From an uncultured Rhodospirillaceae bacterium (lineage in GTDB: Bacteria > Pseudomonadota > Alphaproteobacteria > Rhodospirillales > Magnetospirillaceae), in the NCBI GenBank assembly GCA_937887565.1, contig CALABS010000070.1:62001-126000 (forward strand): a stretch of 64,000 nucleotides of DNA. The letters run 5' to 3'. Below are positions 54,883-63,182 of the stretch, one piece after another. The notes under the pieces are model-generated. The model was not told the origin of the DNA. It worked only from the letters and a program-made list of their open reading frames with translations, and ran no database searches. Within the stretch, counting starts at the first letter, position 1. Each line of letters starts with the position of its first letter. The translations under genes and the position numbers were made by a program.

Positions 54883-56466
54883 ATGCCCGTCATCGATCAG
54901 GCCGTCGTCGAACTGTCGCGCGCGCAGTTCGCCCTGACCGCGCTGTACCATTTCCTGTTCGTGCCGCTGACGCTGGGCCTGAGCTGGATGCTGGCGATCA
55001 TGGAAAGCGTCTGGGTCATGACCGGCCGCGAGGTGTGGCGCGACATGACCCGCTATTGGGGCAAGCTGTTCGGCATCAACTTCGCCATGGGGGTGGCGAC
55101 CGGCATCACCATGGAGTTCCAGTTCGGCACCAACTGGGCCTACTACTCCCACTTCGTCGGCGACATCTTCGGGGCGCCGCTGGCCCTCGAGGGGCTGACC
55201 GCCTTCTTCCTGGAATCCACCTTCGTCGGCCTGTTCTTCTTCGGCTGGGAGCGCTTGCGGCCGCGCACCCATCTGCTGGTGACCTGGCTGGTGGCCCTGG
55301 GCTCGTCGCTGTCGGCGGCCTGGATCCTGATCGCCAACGCCTGGATGCAGAACCCGATCGGCTCCGAGTTCAACCCGGCCACCATGCGCATGGAACTGAC
55401 CGACCTGGGCGCGGTGATCTTCAACCCCGTCGCCCAGGCCAAATTCGTCCACACGGTCAGCGCCGGCTACGTGACCGGAGCGATGTTCGTGCTGTCCATC
55501 AGCGCGTGGTTCCTGCTCAGGGGCCGCCACGTGGACTTCGCCAAGCGCAGCTTCGCCGTGGCGGCGGCGTTCGGCCTGGCCTCGGCGCTGTCGGTGGTGG
55601 TGCTGGGCGACGAGTCCGGCTATGTCGCCACCGAGCACCAGAAGATGAAGATCGCCGCCATGGAGGGAATGTGGGAGACCGAGGAGGCACCGGCCGCCTT
55701 CACCCTGTTCGGCCTGCCCGACCAGGCGGCTCGCGAGACCCGCGCCGAGGTCCGGATTCCGTATCTGCTGGGCCTGATCGCCACCCGCTCGCTGGACCAG
55801 GAGCTGCCGGGCATCAACGATCTGGTCGCCCGCGCCGAGGCCCGCATCCTGTCGGGCATCGCCGCCTACGACGCCACCCAGCGGCTGCGCGCCGATCCCG
55901 GCGACACCCGGGCACGGGCCATCCTGAGGAGCGAGGTCGACAACCTGGGCTACGCGCAGTTGCTGCGCCGCTACGTGGACGACCCTCGTCAGGCCACGCC
56001 GGCGATGATCCGCGCCGCCGCCTGGGACACCGTGCCCGGCGTGGCGCCGCTGTTCTGGAGCTTCCGCGCCATGGTCGGCCTGGGCTTCTGGTTCATCCTG
56101 CTGTTCGCGCTCGCGCTGTGGGCGAGCACCCGGCGGGTCTGGGACCGCCGCTGGCTGCTGTGGCTGTGCCTGCTGTCGCTGCCCCTGCCATGGGTAGCCG
56201 CCGAGCTGGGCTGGTTCGTGGCCGAATACGGCCGCCAGCCGTGGGTGATCGAGGGTGTCCTGCCCACCTTCCTGGGCGTTTCCAGCATCACCCCGGCGCA
56301 GATCTGGACGTCGTTGGCCGCCTTCACGGCGTTCTACACCGCGCTGCTGGTGGTGGAACTGTATCTGATGGTCAAGTTCATCCGGCTCGGCCCCACCCTG
56401 ACCCCCGAACCGCCCGCCGCCGCCGGCCGCCGCGCCTCCGCCGAGGCACTGGTCACCGAGGAGTAG
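54883..56466 (+). CDS. cydA: Cytochrome bd ubiquinol oxidase subunit I
   Basis: The 527-residue protein matches long Q-loop CydA. It has the N-terminal haem-ligand segment ALYHFLFVPLTLG, NFAMGVATGITMEFQFGTNW, the long periplasmic Q-loop (about 240-390, with KIAAMEGMWETEEAPAAFTL and IPYLLGLIATRS) and GRQPW near 450. It oxidises quinol and reduces oxygen with high affinity without pumping protons. It is followed by cydB and cydX. Confidence 0.97.
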   Translation: MPVIDQAVVELSRAQFALTALYHFLFVPLTLGLSWMLAIMESVWVMTGREVWRDMTRYWGKLFGINFAMGVATGITMEFQFGTNWAYYSHFVGDIFGAPLALEGLTAFFLESTFVGLFFFGWERLRPRTHLLVTWLVALGSSLSAAWILIANAWMQNPIGSEFNPATMRMELTDLGAVIFNPVAQAKFVHTVSAGYVTGAMFVLSISAWFLLRGRHVDFAKRSFAVAAAFGLASALSVVVLGDESGYVATEHQKMKIAAMEGMWETEEAPAAFTLFGLPDQAARETRAEVRIPYLLGLIATRSLDQELPGINDLVARAEARILSGIAAYDATQRLRADPGDTRARAILRSEVDNLGYAQLLRRYVDDPRQATPAMIRAAAWDTVPGVAPLFWSFRAMVGLGFWFILLFALALWASTRRVWDRRWLLWLCLLSLPLPWVAAELGWFVAEYGRQPWVIEGVLPTFLGVSSITPAQIWTSLAAFTAFYTALLVVELYLMVKFIRLGPTLTPEPPAAAGRRASAEALVTEE

Positions 56467-56470
56467 CGCC

Positions 56471-57619
56471 ATGCCCCCCGTCGATTACGAGATTTTGCGC
56501 CTGGCCTGGTGGCTGCTGCTGGGACTGGTGCTGATCGGCTTCGCGGTGATGGACGGCTTCGACATGGGGGTCGCCATCCTGTTGCCGGTGGCGGCCCGCA
56601 CCGACACCGAGCGCCGCGTGGTGATCAATTCCATCGGCCCGGTCTGGGACGGCAACCAGGTGTGGCTGATCCTGGGCGGCGGCGCCGCCTTCGCGGCCTG
56701 GCCGCCGCTCTACGCCACCTCGTTCTCGGCCTTCTACATCCCGCTGCTGCTGGTGTTGGCGGCCTTGATCCTGCGCCCCGTCGGCTTCGATTTCCGCAAC
56801 AAGATCGAAAACCCGACCTGGCGGCGGGTGTGGGACTGGGCGCTGTTCCTGGGCGGCTTCGTGCCCAGCCTGGTGTTCGGGGTGGCGGTGGGCAACCTGT
56901 TCACCGGCGTACCCTTCCATTTCACCGGCGAACTGCGGGCGATCTACACCGGCGGCTTCCTGTTCGAGCTGCTGCGACCGTTCCCGTTGCTGTGCGGCGT
57001 GGTGAGCGTCGCCATGGTCGTCATGCACGGCGCCACCTTCCTGGCGCTCAAGACCGAGGCCGAGGTGGAGCGCCGGGCGCGGGTGGCGGTCTATGCGGGC
57101 GCCGCCGCGCTGACCGCCCTGTTCGCCCTGGCCGGCATCCTGATCGCCACGGTGGTCGACGGCTACATGGTGGTGGCCGGCGGCGATCCGCTGGGCCCGT
57201 CCGACCCGCTGACCAAGGAGGTGGCCAAGGCGCCGGGACTGTGGCTGGCCAATTACGAGGCGTTCCCGCTGATGCTGGTCGCCCCCGCCCTGGGGTTCGC
57301 GGGCGCCCTGGCGGCGGTGGGCTTCACCCTCATGGGGTGGCCGGGCTGGGCCTTCGTCGCCAGCTCGGGATCGGTGTTCGGCGTGGTGACCACCGCCGGC
57401 CTGTCGCTGTTTCCGTTCCTGATGCCGTCCAGCACCGAGCCCGGCCATTCGCTGACGGTGTGGGATTCGTCGTCCAGCCCGCTGACCCTGTTCATCATGC
57501 TCATCGCCACGGTGGTGGTACTGCCCATCGTCGCCAGCTACACGGTGTTCGTCTACCGGGTGCTGCGCGGCAAGGTCACCGCCGGGCATATCGAAACCCA
57601 CGGCAAGCACCTCTATTAG
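56471..57619 (+). CDS. cydB: Cytochrome bd ubiquinol oxidase subunit II
   Basis: The 382-residue membrane protein is full-length CydB with LRLAWWLLLGLVLIGFAVMD, NSIGPVWDGNQVWLILGGGA, GFDFRNKIENPTWRRVWD and SSSPLTLFIMLIATVVVLPI. It starts four bases after cydA. It forms the oxidase with CydA and CydX. Confidence 0.97.
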   Translation: MPPVDYEILRLAWWLLLGLVLIGFAVMDGFDMGVAILLPVAARTDTERRVVINSIGPVWDGNQVWLILGGGAAFAAWPPLYATSFSAFYIPLLLVLAALILRPVGFDFRNKIENPTWRRVWDWALFLGGFVPSLVFGVAVGNLFTGVPFHFTGELRAIYTGGFLFELLRPFPLLCGVVSVAMVVMHGATFLALKTEAEVERRARVAVYAGAAALTALFALAGILIATVVDGYMVVAGGDPLGPSDPLTKEVAKAPGLWLANYEAFPLMLVAPALGFAGALAAVGFTLMGWPGWAFVASSGSVFGVVTTAGLSLFPFLMPSSTEPGHSLTVWDSSSSPLTLFIMLIATVVVLPIVASYTVFVYRVLRGKVTAGHIETHGKHLY

Positions 57620-57627
57620 GAACCGGC

Positions 57628-57753
57628 ATGTGGTATTTCGCGTGGATTCTCGGCGTCACCCTGGCCTGCCTGGCCGGCGTCCTCAACGGCATGTGGCTGG
57701 AGATGCATCTCGACGACGAGGCGCACGCCCGCCAGAGCGGGCCGGTCAGGTGA
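57628..57753 (+). CDS. cydX: Cytochrome bd oxidase small subunit CydX
   Basis: This 41-residue gene opens with the CydX hallmark MWYFAWILG, continues with one membrane helix (VTLACLAGVLNGMW) and a short acidic end. It follows cydB by eight bases. CydX stabilises the haem groups of the complex. Its last eight bases overlap the 3' end of the convergent gene. Confidence 0.93.
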   Translation: MWYFAWILGVTLACLAGVLNGMWLEMHLDDEAHARQSGPVR

Positions 57754-58525
57754 TGCCGAAGCGGGCGAAGGTCTCGGCCAGGTCGTCGCCGAACTTGGCG
57801 CCCTTGCGGATCAGCGCCGCGCGCGGCGGCAGGCCGCGCAGCTTGGCGTGGCCATAGTCGTAGCTGGTCAGCACCGCGAAGGGGATGCCCTGGGTCGCCG
57901 GCATGGCGGCCAGCGCGCAGCCCATGTCGACGCCGGTCAGCACTCCCAGTTCCATGGACGCGACGACCATGTCCGGCTTGGTGCGGACGACCGTCTCGAT
58001 GGCCTCGAAGGGGTTGCGGACCACCGAGGTGCGGTAGCCGCATCCGGCGAGCTCGCGTTCGACGATGCGCGACATCGCCTTCTCGGGAACCACCAGCAGC
58101 ACCTCGACGTCCTTGGGCTCGAGGTTGCCGAAGTCCACGTCGGCGGGCCGCTTGGCGGGCAGGGCGCGCATGACGGCGGGCACGTCGGCCTCGCCGACGT
58201 CCTCGCCGTCCGCCAGTTTCTCGATGCGATCGACGAAGACCTGGATTTCCTCGATCTGGGGCGCCGCCAGGGCATGCAGCTCGCCCACATATTCCTCGAG
58301 CCGGTGGGTGACCAGCTTGATCAGCGGCAGCCCCAACGCCTGCGCTTGGCTGCGCAGGTTGCTGGCCTCGCGGCGCAAGGTCTCCAAGCCTTCGACGGGC
58401 GGCACGCTGTGGGAGCGCAGATTGCCGAGCAGCACCTGCAGCGCGCTGGCGGCATCACGGAGTTCTTCCAGGAATTCGCCGACGACCCGGCGTTCGTTCT
58501 CGTTGTCGGCCGCCTCGATGGACAT
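57746..58525 (-). CDS. Two-component-type protein with helical (HPt-like) region and degenerate receiver domain
   Basis: The 259-residue protein has an N-terminal helical region (about 1-105, possible phosphotransfer His in VTHRLEEYVGEL) and a C-terminal receiver-like domain (about 135-259). In the receiver the usual phospho-acceptor Asp is missing: the strand reads PDMVVASMELG, with Ser at the expected position. The fold signature LLVVPEKAMSRIVEREL is kept. It is therefore probably a non-phosphorylated adaptor or pseudo-receiver. It is convergent with cydX and upstream of nsrR. Confidence 0.7.
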   Translation of the reverse strand: MSIEAADNENERRVVGEFLEELRDAASALQVLLGNLRSHSVPPVEGLETLRREASNLRSQAQALGLPLIKLVTHRLEEYVGELHALAAPQIEEIQVFVDRIEKLADGEDVGEADVPAVMRALPAKRPADVDFGNLEPKDVEVLLVVPEKAMSRIVERELAGCGYRTSVVRNPFEAIETVVRTKPDMVVASMELGVLTGVDMGCALAAMPATQGIPFAVLTSYDYGHAKLRGLPPRAALIRKGAKFGDDLAETFARFGIT

Positions 58526-58587
58526 CGCCTTCCCCCGCTGGTTTCCCTGGCGCGACTATACCGACCCGGCGCGCGCTTGGAAACCGG

Positions 58588-59019
58588 TCAGGCGGCGGCG
58601 CAGCCCGCCTCGCGCTCCATGGCGATCATGTCGGCGAGGGAATAGCCGTCCAGCGACGAGAAGAACGCCTCCAGCGCCTCGGTCAAGGCCTTGCGGGCCA
58701 GGCAGTTGGCCCCGATCCGGCACGATCCCTTGTCGTCGCAGCGCATGCACCGGGCCAGCGCGAAGTCGTCCTCGATGTGACGAATCAGGGAGCCCAGGTG
58801 GACCTTGGCCGGATCGACCAGCAGCCGCACGCCGCCGTACTTTCCGCGCACCGTCTCCAGATAGCCGGAGCGGCCGAGCTGGTGGACGACCTTGGTCAGG
58901 TGGTTCTTCGAAATGCCGTAGCAATCGGCGATTTCGTTGATGGTGACCAGCTCACCGTCCTTGAGGCCCACATGGACCAGGACGCGCAGGGCGTAGTCGG
59001 TGTGCAATGTGAGGCGCAT
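58588..59019 (-). CDS. nsrR: Rrf2-family nitric-oxide-sensing repressor NsrR
   Basis: The 143-residue protein has the Rrf2 winged helix (MRLTLHTDYALRVLVHVG, INEIADCYGISKNHLTKVVHQLG) and cysteines at 91, 94, 100 and 106. C91, C100 and C106 match the C-x8-C-x5-C [Fe-S] ligand spacing of NsrR. NsrR represses NO-detoxification genes and is released by NO. Its place by cydABX, an NO-tolerant oxidase, and a hemerythrin-like gene elsewhere in the window fits this. ATG 59019 gives the family's exact N-terminus. Confidence 0.93.
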   Translation of the reverse strand: MRLTLHTDYALRVLVHVGLKDGELVTINEIADCYGISKNHLTKVVHQLGRSGYLETVRGKYGGVRLLVDPAKVHLGSLIRHIEDDFALARCMRCDDKGSCRIGANCLARKALTEALEAFFSSLDGYSLADMIAMEREAGCAAA

Positions 59020-59227
59020 TTTCCCCCTTGCGCTTATTTCGTCCCCCAACAAAACCCAGGCATCTTCGGTTGGCTGCGGCGAAGGGGTCAACGCGCGTGG
59101 AGGCATGGCTCCCATGCAGTCTTCCCCCTACCTGCTTCCTGCTTTACCTTTCCTTGAACCGGTTGCGGTTATAAGAATGGGCATCGGCAGACAGGCCGCC
59201 GTCCCGGAATTCGGAAGGGGGGGATAG

Positions 59228-60205
59228 GTGGAACCCGCCAGAAAGGTGCTCTCCGCCCTGTTCGTCGCCGTCGCCCTGATCATGGCCGGTGAGGCCTTGG
59301 CGCGCGAGTTGCGGGTCGCCGACGTCCACCCGCCCGACTACCCCACGGTTCAGGCCCTGACCCATATGGGCCGGCTGATCGCCGAACGCTCGCAGGGCCG
59401 TTACACCCTCAAGGTCTTCCATTCCCGCCAGTTGGGCGAGGAATCGGAAACCATCGACCAGGTTCGCGCCGGCGCCATCGACATGGTCCGGGTCAACCTC
59501 ACGCCGCTCAACGCGCTGGTGCCCGAGACGACGGTGATGTCGCTGCCGTTCCTGTTCCGCTCGGTCGAGCACATGCACAAGGTCGTCGACGGGCCCATCG
59601 GCGAGGACATCCTCAAGTCGTTCGAACGTCACGGCCTGGTCGGGCTGGCCTATTACGATTCCGGGGCGCGGTCGTTCTACACCGCGCGCCGGCCGGTCGC
59701 CGGCCCGGCCGATCTCGCGGGCCTGCGCATCCGGGTCCAGGATTCCCCCCTGGCCACCGCCATGGTCGAGGCGGTGGGCGCGCAGCCGGTGGCGCTCGCC
59801 TATGGGCAGGTTGAGGTCGGCCTGAAGACGGGCGTCATCGACGGCGCCGAGAACAACTGGCCGTCCTATCACGACAGCGGCCACTATCGGGCCGCCCCGT
59901 TCTACTGCGAGACGAGGCACACCATGGCCCCGGAAGTGGTGGTGATGTCCAGGAAGGTCTGGGACACCTTGCCGACGGCGGACCAGCAGTTGATCCAGGA
60001 CGCCGCCCGGGATTCGGTGGTGGTCATGCGCGGCCTGTGGAAGGAGCGCGAGATCCGGGCCGAAGCGGCCGCGCGGCGGGACGGCGTCACCGTGACCGAC
60101 GCCGACGCCGGAGCCTTCGCGGCCGCCATGCGCCCCGTCTACGACCGTGTCGTCACGGAGCCTCGGCTCAGGGAGCTTGTCCGCCGCATCCAGGGTGTCC
60201 ACTGA
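59228..60205 (+). CDS. TRAP-type substrate-binding protein (DctP family)
   Basis: The 325-residue protein has a signal peptide (VLSALFVAVALIMAGEALA) and the DctP fold: VHPPDYPTVQALTHMGRLIAERSQGRYTLKVFHSRQLGEE, LSLPFLFRSVEHMHKV, LAGLRIRVQDSPL with the ligand-binding Arg, and DGAENNWPSYHDSGHY. No TRAP permease genes follow. The next gene is a hybrid kinase two bases on, so this protein probably presents a ligand to that sensor. GTG 59228 is the start. Confidence 0.93.
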   Translation: MEPARKVLSALFVAVALIMAGEALARELRVADVHPPDYPTVQALTHMGRLIAERSQGRYTLKVFHSRQLGEESETIDQVRAGAIDMVRVNLTPLNALVPETTVMSLPFLFRSVEHMHKVVDGPIGEDILKSFERHGLVGLAYYDSGARSFYTARRPVAGPADLAGLRIRVQDSPLATAMVEAVGAQPVALAYGQVEVGLKTGVIDGAENNWPSYHDSGHYRAAPFYCETRHTMAPEVVVMSRKVWDTLPTADQQLIQDAARDSVVVMRGLWKEREIRAEAAARRDGVTVTDADAGAFAAAMRPVYDRVVTEPRLRELVRRIQGVH

Positions 60206-60206
60206 C

Positions 60207-63182
60207 ATGGGGCAGCCCCCGAAGGGAGTCGGTCTCGACCGGGCCAGCCACTGGGTCCGCTATATTCCCATCGCCTGGCGCATTCCCCTGGTGGTGGCGC
60301 TCAACACCGTCGTGGCCTTGGCGGTGGGCCTTGTCGGCTGGCAAGGCGCGGCGGTGGTGCGCGCCGATCTCGGCGAACTGCGCGAGGTGCAGCAGCGCGG
60401 GCGCCTGCTGGCGGACATCGACACCCAGGCCGGCCGCCTGCAAAGCCTGATCCGCCAGTATCTGGGCAACCCCACCGAGGAGGTCCTCGCCGAGGTCATC
60501 GCCCGCTCCGAGACCCTGTTCGCCACCCTGGCCAACACGCCGGACGAACCGGAAGTCGCCGCCGAGGTGGCGCAGCTCAACGATGCCGCGCGACGGTTCG
60601 TCGACGGCTTCCAGCGGATCCGGTCCATCAACTCCGAGATCGGACGCCTCTACGAGGCCCAGATCGTCCAGACCACCCGCGAGATGTCGGGGCTTTACGC
60701 GATCCTCAATTCCACCGCCAGGGCGCGCTCCGGCGCCTTGCTTGCCCCCGCGCTGGTGAAATCGCACGAGCATTTCGTCGAGACGCTGATCGCCGTCAAC
60801 ACCTTCTATTTCAGCGCCGGCTCGGCCAGCGCCAAGGCAGCCCGGGCCAGCCTGCTGGTGATGGCGGACACGGTGCCGGTGATGATCGACCTCGCCGCGA
60901 GCGACCTGCAGCGCGATGCGCTCAAGGTGCTCGGGCGGCGGACGCAAACGCTGGCGGCCGGCATCGACCTCCTGGAGCAGGCCTTCACCGCACGCGCCCG
61001 CGTCCTTGCCAACGAAGTCGACGCCAACCAGGCCATCATGGCGTCGGCCGTCGACAGCCTTCTGGCCAAGGGGCACGACCGCGAAGAGGCGCTGCAGCGC
61101 GAGTCGGCCCAGTTGTTGATGCGGGTCGCGACCACCGGCGCCATCCTCGGAGTGGTGCTTCTGCTGGTCGGAGCCCTGGCTAGTTGGACCATCGGCCAGT
61201 CGATCCGCGTTCCCATCCGCCGTCTGCGCGAGGTGATGGAGGCCGGGGCGCGGGGCGACTGGAACCATGAGGTCGAGGGCGCCGGCCTGCCCGACGAACT
61301 GGCGGCCATGGCGCGCACGGTCGACGTCTTCAAGCGCGACGCCATCGAAAAGGCGCGCCTCGAACGCGAGAAGGCGGCCGCCGAGGCCCGCGAGGAGGCG
61401 GCCAAGCGCGAGACCCTGCAGACGCTGCTGGCGCAGATCGAGGCCTATGAGTACGGCGCCGCCTTCACCCCCGCCGTGGCGACGGCACCCCGGACCGACG
61501 CCGCCGAGATCGCCGCCGTGTTCAACCGCGTCCTGGCCAAGTTCCACGAAGCCGCCCTTGCCCGCGATGCCGCCATCGCGCAGCTGACCTCGGCCAAGGA
61601 ACAGGCCGAGGCGGCCAACCAGGCCAAGTCGGCATTCCTGGCCGCCATGAGCCACGAAATCCGCACGCCCATGAACGGGGTGATCGGACTGCTGGAACTA
61701 TTGGCCCACACCCGCCTGGACGGCGAGCAGGAGGCGCTGATCGGCACGATCCGGGAATCCGGCCTCGCGTTGCTCAAGATCATCGACGACGTGCTCGACT
61801 TCTCGAAGATCGAGGCCGGCCGGCTGGAGCTCGAAAAAGTGCCGGTCGACCTCGCCCACCTGGTGGAAGGCGTGGTCCAGACCCTGTCCACGACCGCTTC
61901 CAAGAAAGGGGTGGAGCTGTCGTTCTTCGCCGATCCCGCCCTGCCGGCCCAGGTCCTGGGCGACCCGTTCCGGCTGCGCCAGATCCTTTTCAACCTGACG
62001 GGCAACGCCATCAAGTTCACCGCCGCCGGCCATATCCGCATCGCGGCCGAGCCTGCCGCCACGGATGGCGGGATGGTCACGGTGCGGCTTTCGGTCGCCG
62101 ATACCGGCATCGGCATCGACCCGGCCCTGCAGGCGGACCTTTTCCGGCCGTTCACGCAGGCCGAGACCTCGACCACCCGCCGGTTCGGTGGCACCGGCCT
62201 GGGCCTGTCGATCACCCGCCGGCTGGTGGAACTGATGGGCGGCGCGATCGACGTCGAGAGCCGCCCCAACGACGGCGCCACCTTCCGGGTTCTGCTGCCC
62301 TTCGCCTGCGGGAGCGACTCCGCCGCCATGCCCGATGACGGGCCTGACCTCCTGGGATTGCGGGTCCTGGTGGTCGCCAACGACGACAGGGACCGGACGC
62401 TGCTCGCCCGCCATCTGGAGCGGGCCGGCGCGGCGGTGGTCCGTGTGCCGGGTCCCGACGGCGCCGTCGCCGCCGTCCGCAAGGCCACCGACAGCCGCGC
62501 GCCGTTCGATATCGCGCTGGTCGGCGCCGATGCCGCCAATGCCCACGAATTGCGGGCCCTGGGGACGACTCCCCTGCTGTTCATGGCGCGCGGCATCGAC
62601 GAAGGCCGGCGCTTCGATCTCGAAAGGCTGCCGGCCTGCGCCGGCTTCCTCTCCCACCCCGCGGATGCGTCCGTGCTGGTCGGCGCGATCCGCACCGTGG
62701 TCAAGCGGCGGTCGGCGGAGCGTGGGAAACCGCCGATCCCGAAACGCCCCGCCCCGCCCCAGCCCGCCGCCACCGAGGCGACGGCCCAGGGGCTGCGTAT
62801 CCTGGTCGCCGAGGATCATCCGGTGAACCAGCAGGTCATCCTTCGCCAACTGCGCCTTCTGGGCCATGCCCCGGAGGTGGTGGCGGACGGCGCCGCCGCC
62901 CTGGCGGCATGGCGCGCCGGAGGGTACCAACTGGTGGTGACGGACTGCCACATGCCGGTGATGGACGGCCTTCAACTGGCCCGGTCGATCCGCGCCGAGG
63001 AGACCCGCGCCGGCCGGAGCCGCACCCCCATCCTGGCGCTGACCGCCAATGCCCTGTCGGGGGAAGATGAACGCTGCCGGGAAGCGGGGATGGACGGATA
63101 TCTCGCCAAGCCCGTAGAATTGGCGCGCCTGAAGGAGGCCCTCGCCGAGCTTGCCCGCCCGGCAGACGGGAGCTCGCCATGA
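60207..63182 (+). CDS. Hybrid sensor histidine kinase with TorS-like sensor and two receiver domains
   Basis: The 991-residue protein has a first membrane helix near 29-50, a long all-helical periplasmic domain (about 50-305, TorS/HBM-like), a second helix near 310-335 and a HAMP domain. The HisKA domain carries H483 in MSHEIRTPMNG, and the ATPase domain has NLTGNAIKF, DTGIGID and GTGLGLSI. A degenerate receiver (about 715-830; LRVLVVANDD) is followed by a full receiver (about 870-985) with phospho-Asp D913 in VTDCHMPVMDG. The start at 60207 follows the binding-protein stop by one base. The partner response regulator is not in the window. Confidence 0.93.
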   Translation: MGQPPKGVGLDRASHWVRYIPIAWRIPLVVALNTVVALAVGLVGWQGAAVVRADLGELREVQQRGRLLADIDTQAGRLQSLIRQYLGNPTEEVLAEVIARSETLFATLANTPDEPEVAAEVAQLNDAARRFVDGFQRIRSINSEIGRLYEAQIVQTTREMSGLYAILNSTARARSGALLAPALVKSHEHFVETLIAVNTFYFSAGSASAKAARASLLVMADTVPVMIDLAASDLQRDALKVLGRRTQTLAAGIDLLEQAFTARARVLANEVDANQAIMASAVDSLLAKGHDREEALQRESAQLLMRVATTGAILGVVLLLVGALASWTIGQSIRVPIRRLREVMEAGARGDWNHEVEGAGLPDELAAMARTVDVFKRDAIEKARLEREKAAAEAREEAAKRETLQTLLAQIEAYEYGAAFTPAVATAPRTDAAEIAAVFNRVLAKFHEAALARDAAIAQLTSAKEQAEAANQAKSAFLAAMSHEIRTPMNGVIGLLELLAHTRLDGEQEALIGTIRESGLALLKIIDDVLDFSKIEAGRLELEKVPVDLAHLVEGVVQTLSTTASKKGVELSFFADPALPAQVLGDPFRLRQILFNLTGNAIKFTAAGHIRIAAEPAATDGGMVTVRLSVADTGIGIDPALQADLFRPFTQAETSTTRRFGGTGLGLSITRRLVELMGGAIDVESRPNDGATFRVLLPFACGSDSAAMPDDGPDLLGLRVLVVANDDRDRTLLARHLERAGAAVVRVPGPDGAVAAVRKATDSRAPFDIALVGADAANAHELRALGTTPLLFMARGIDEGRRFDLERLPACAGFLSHPADASVLVGAIRTVVKRRSAERGKPPIPKRPAPPQPAATEATAQGLRILVAEDHPVNQQVILRQLRLLGHAPEVVADGAAALAAWRAGGYQLVVTDCHMPVMDGLQLARSIRAEETRAGRSRTPILALTANALSGEDERCREAGMDGYLAKPVELARLKEALAELARPADGSSP

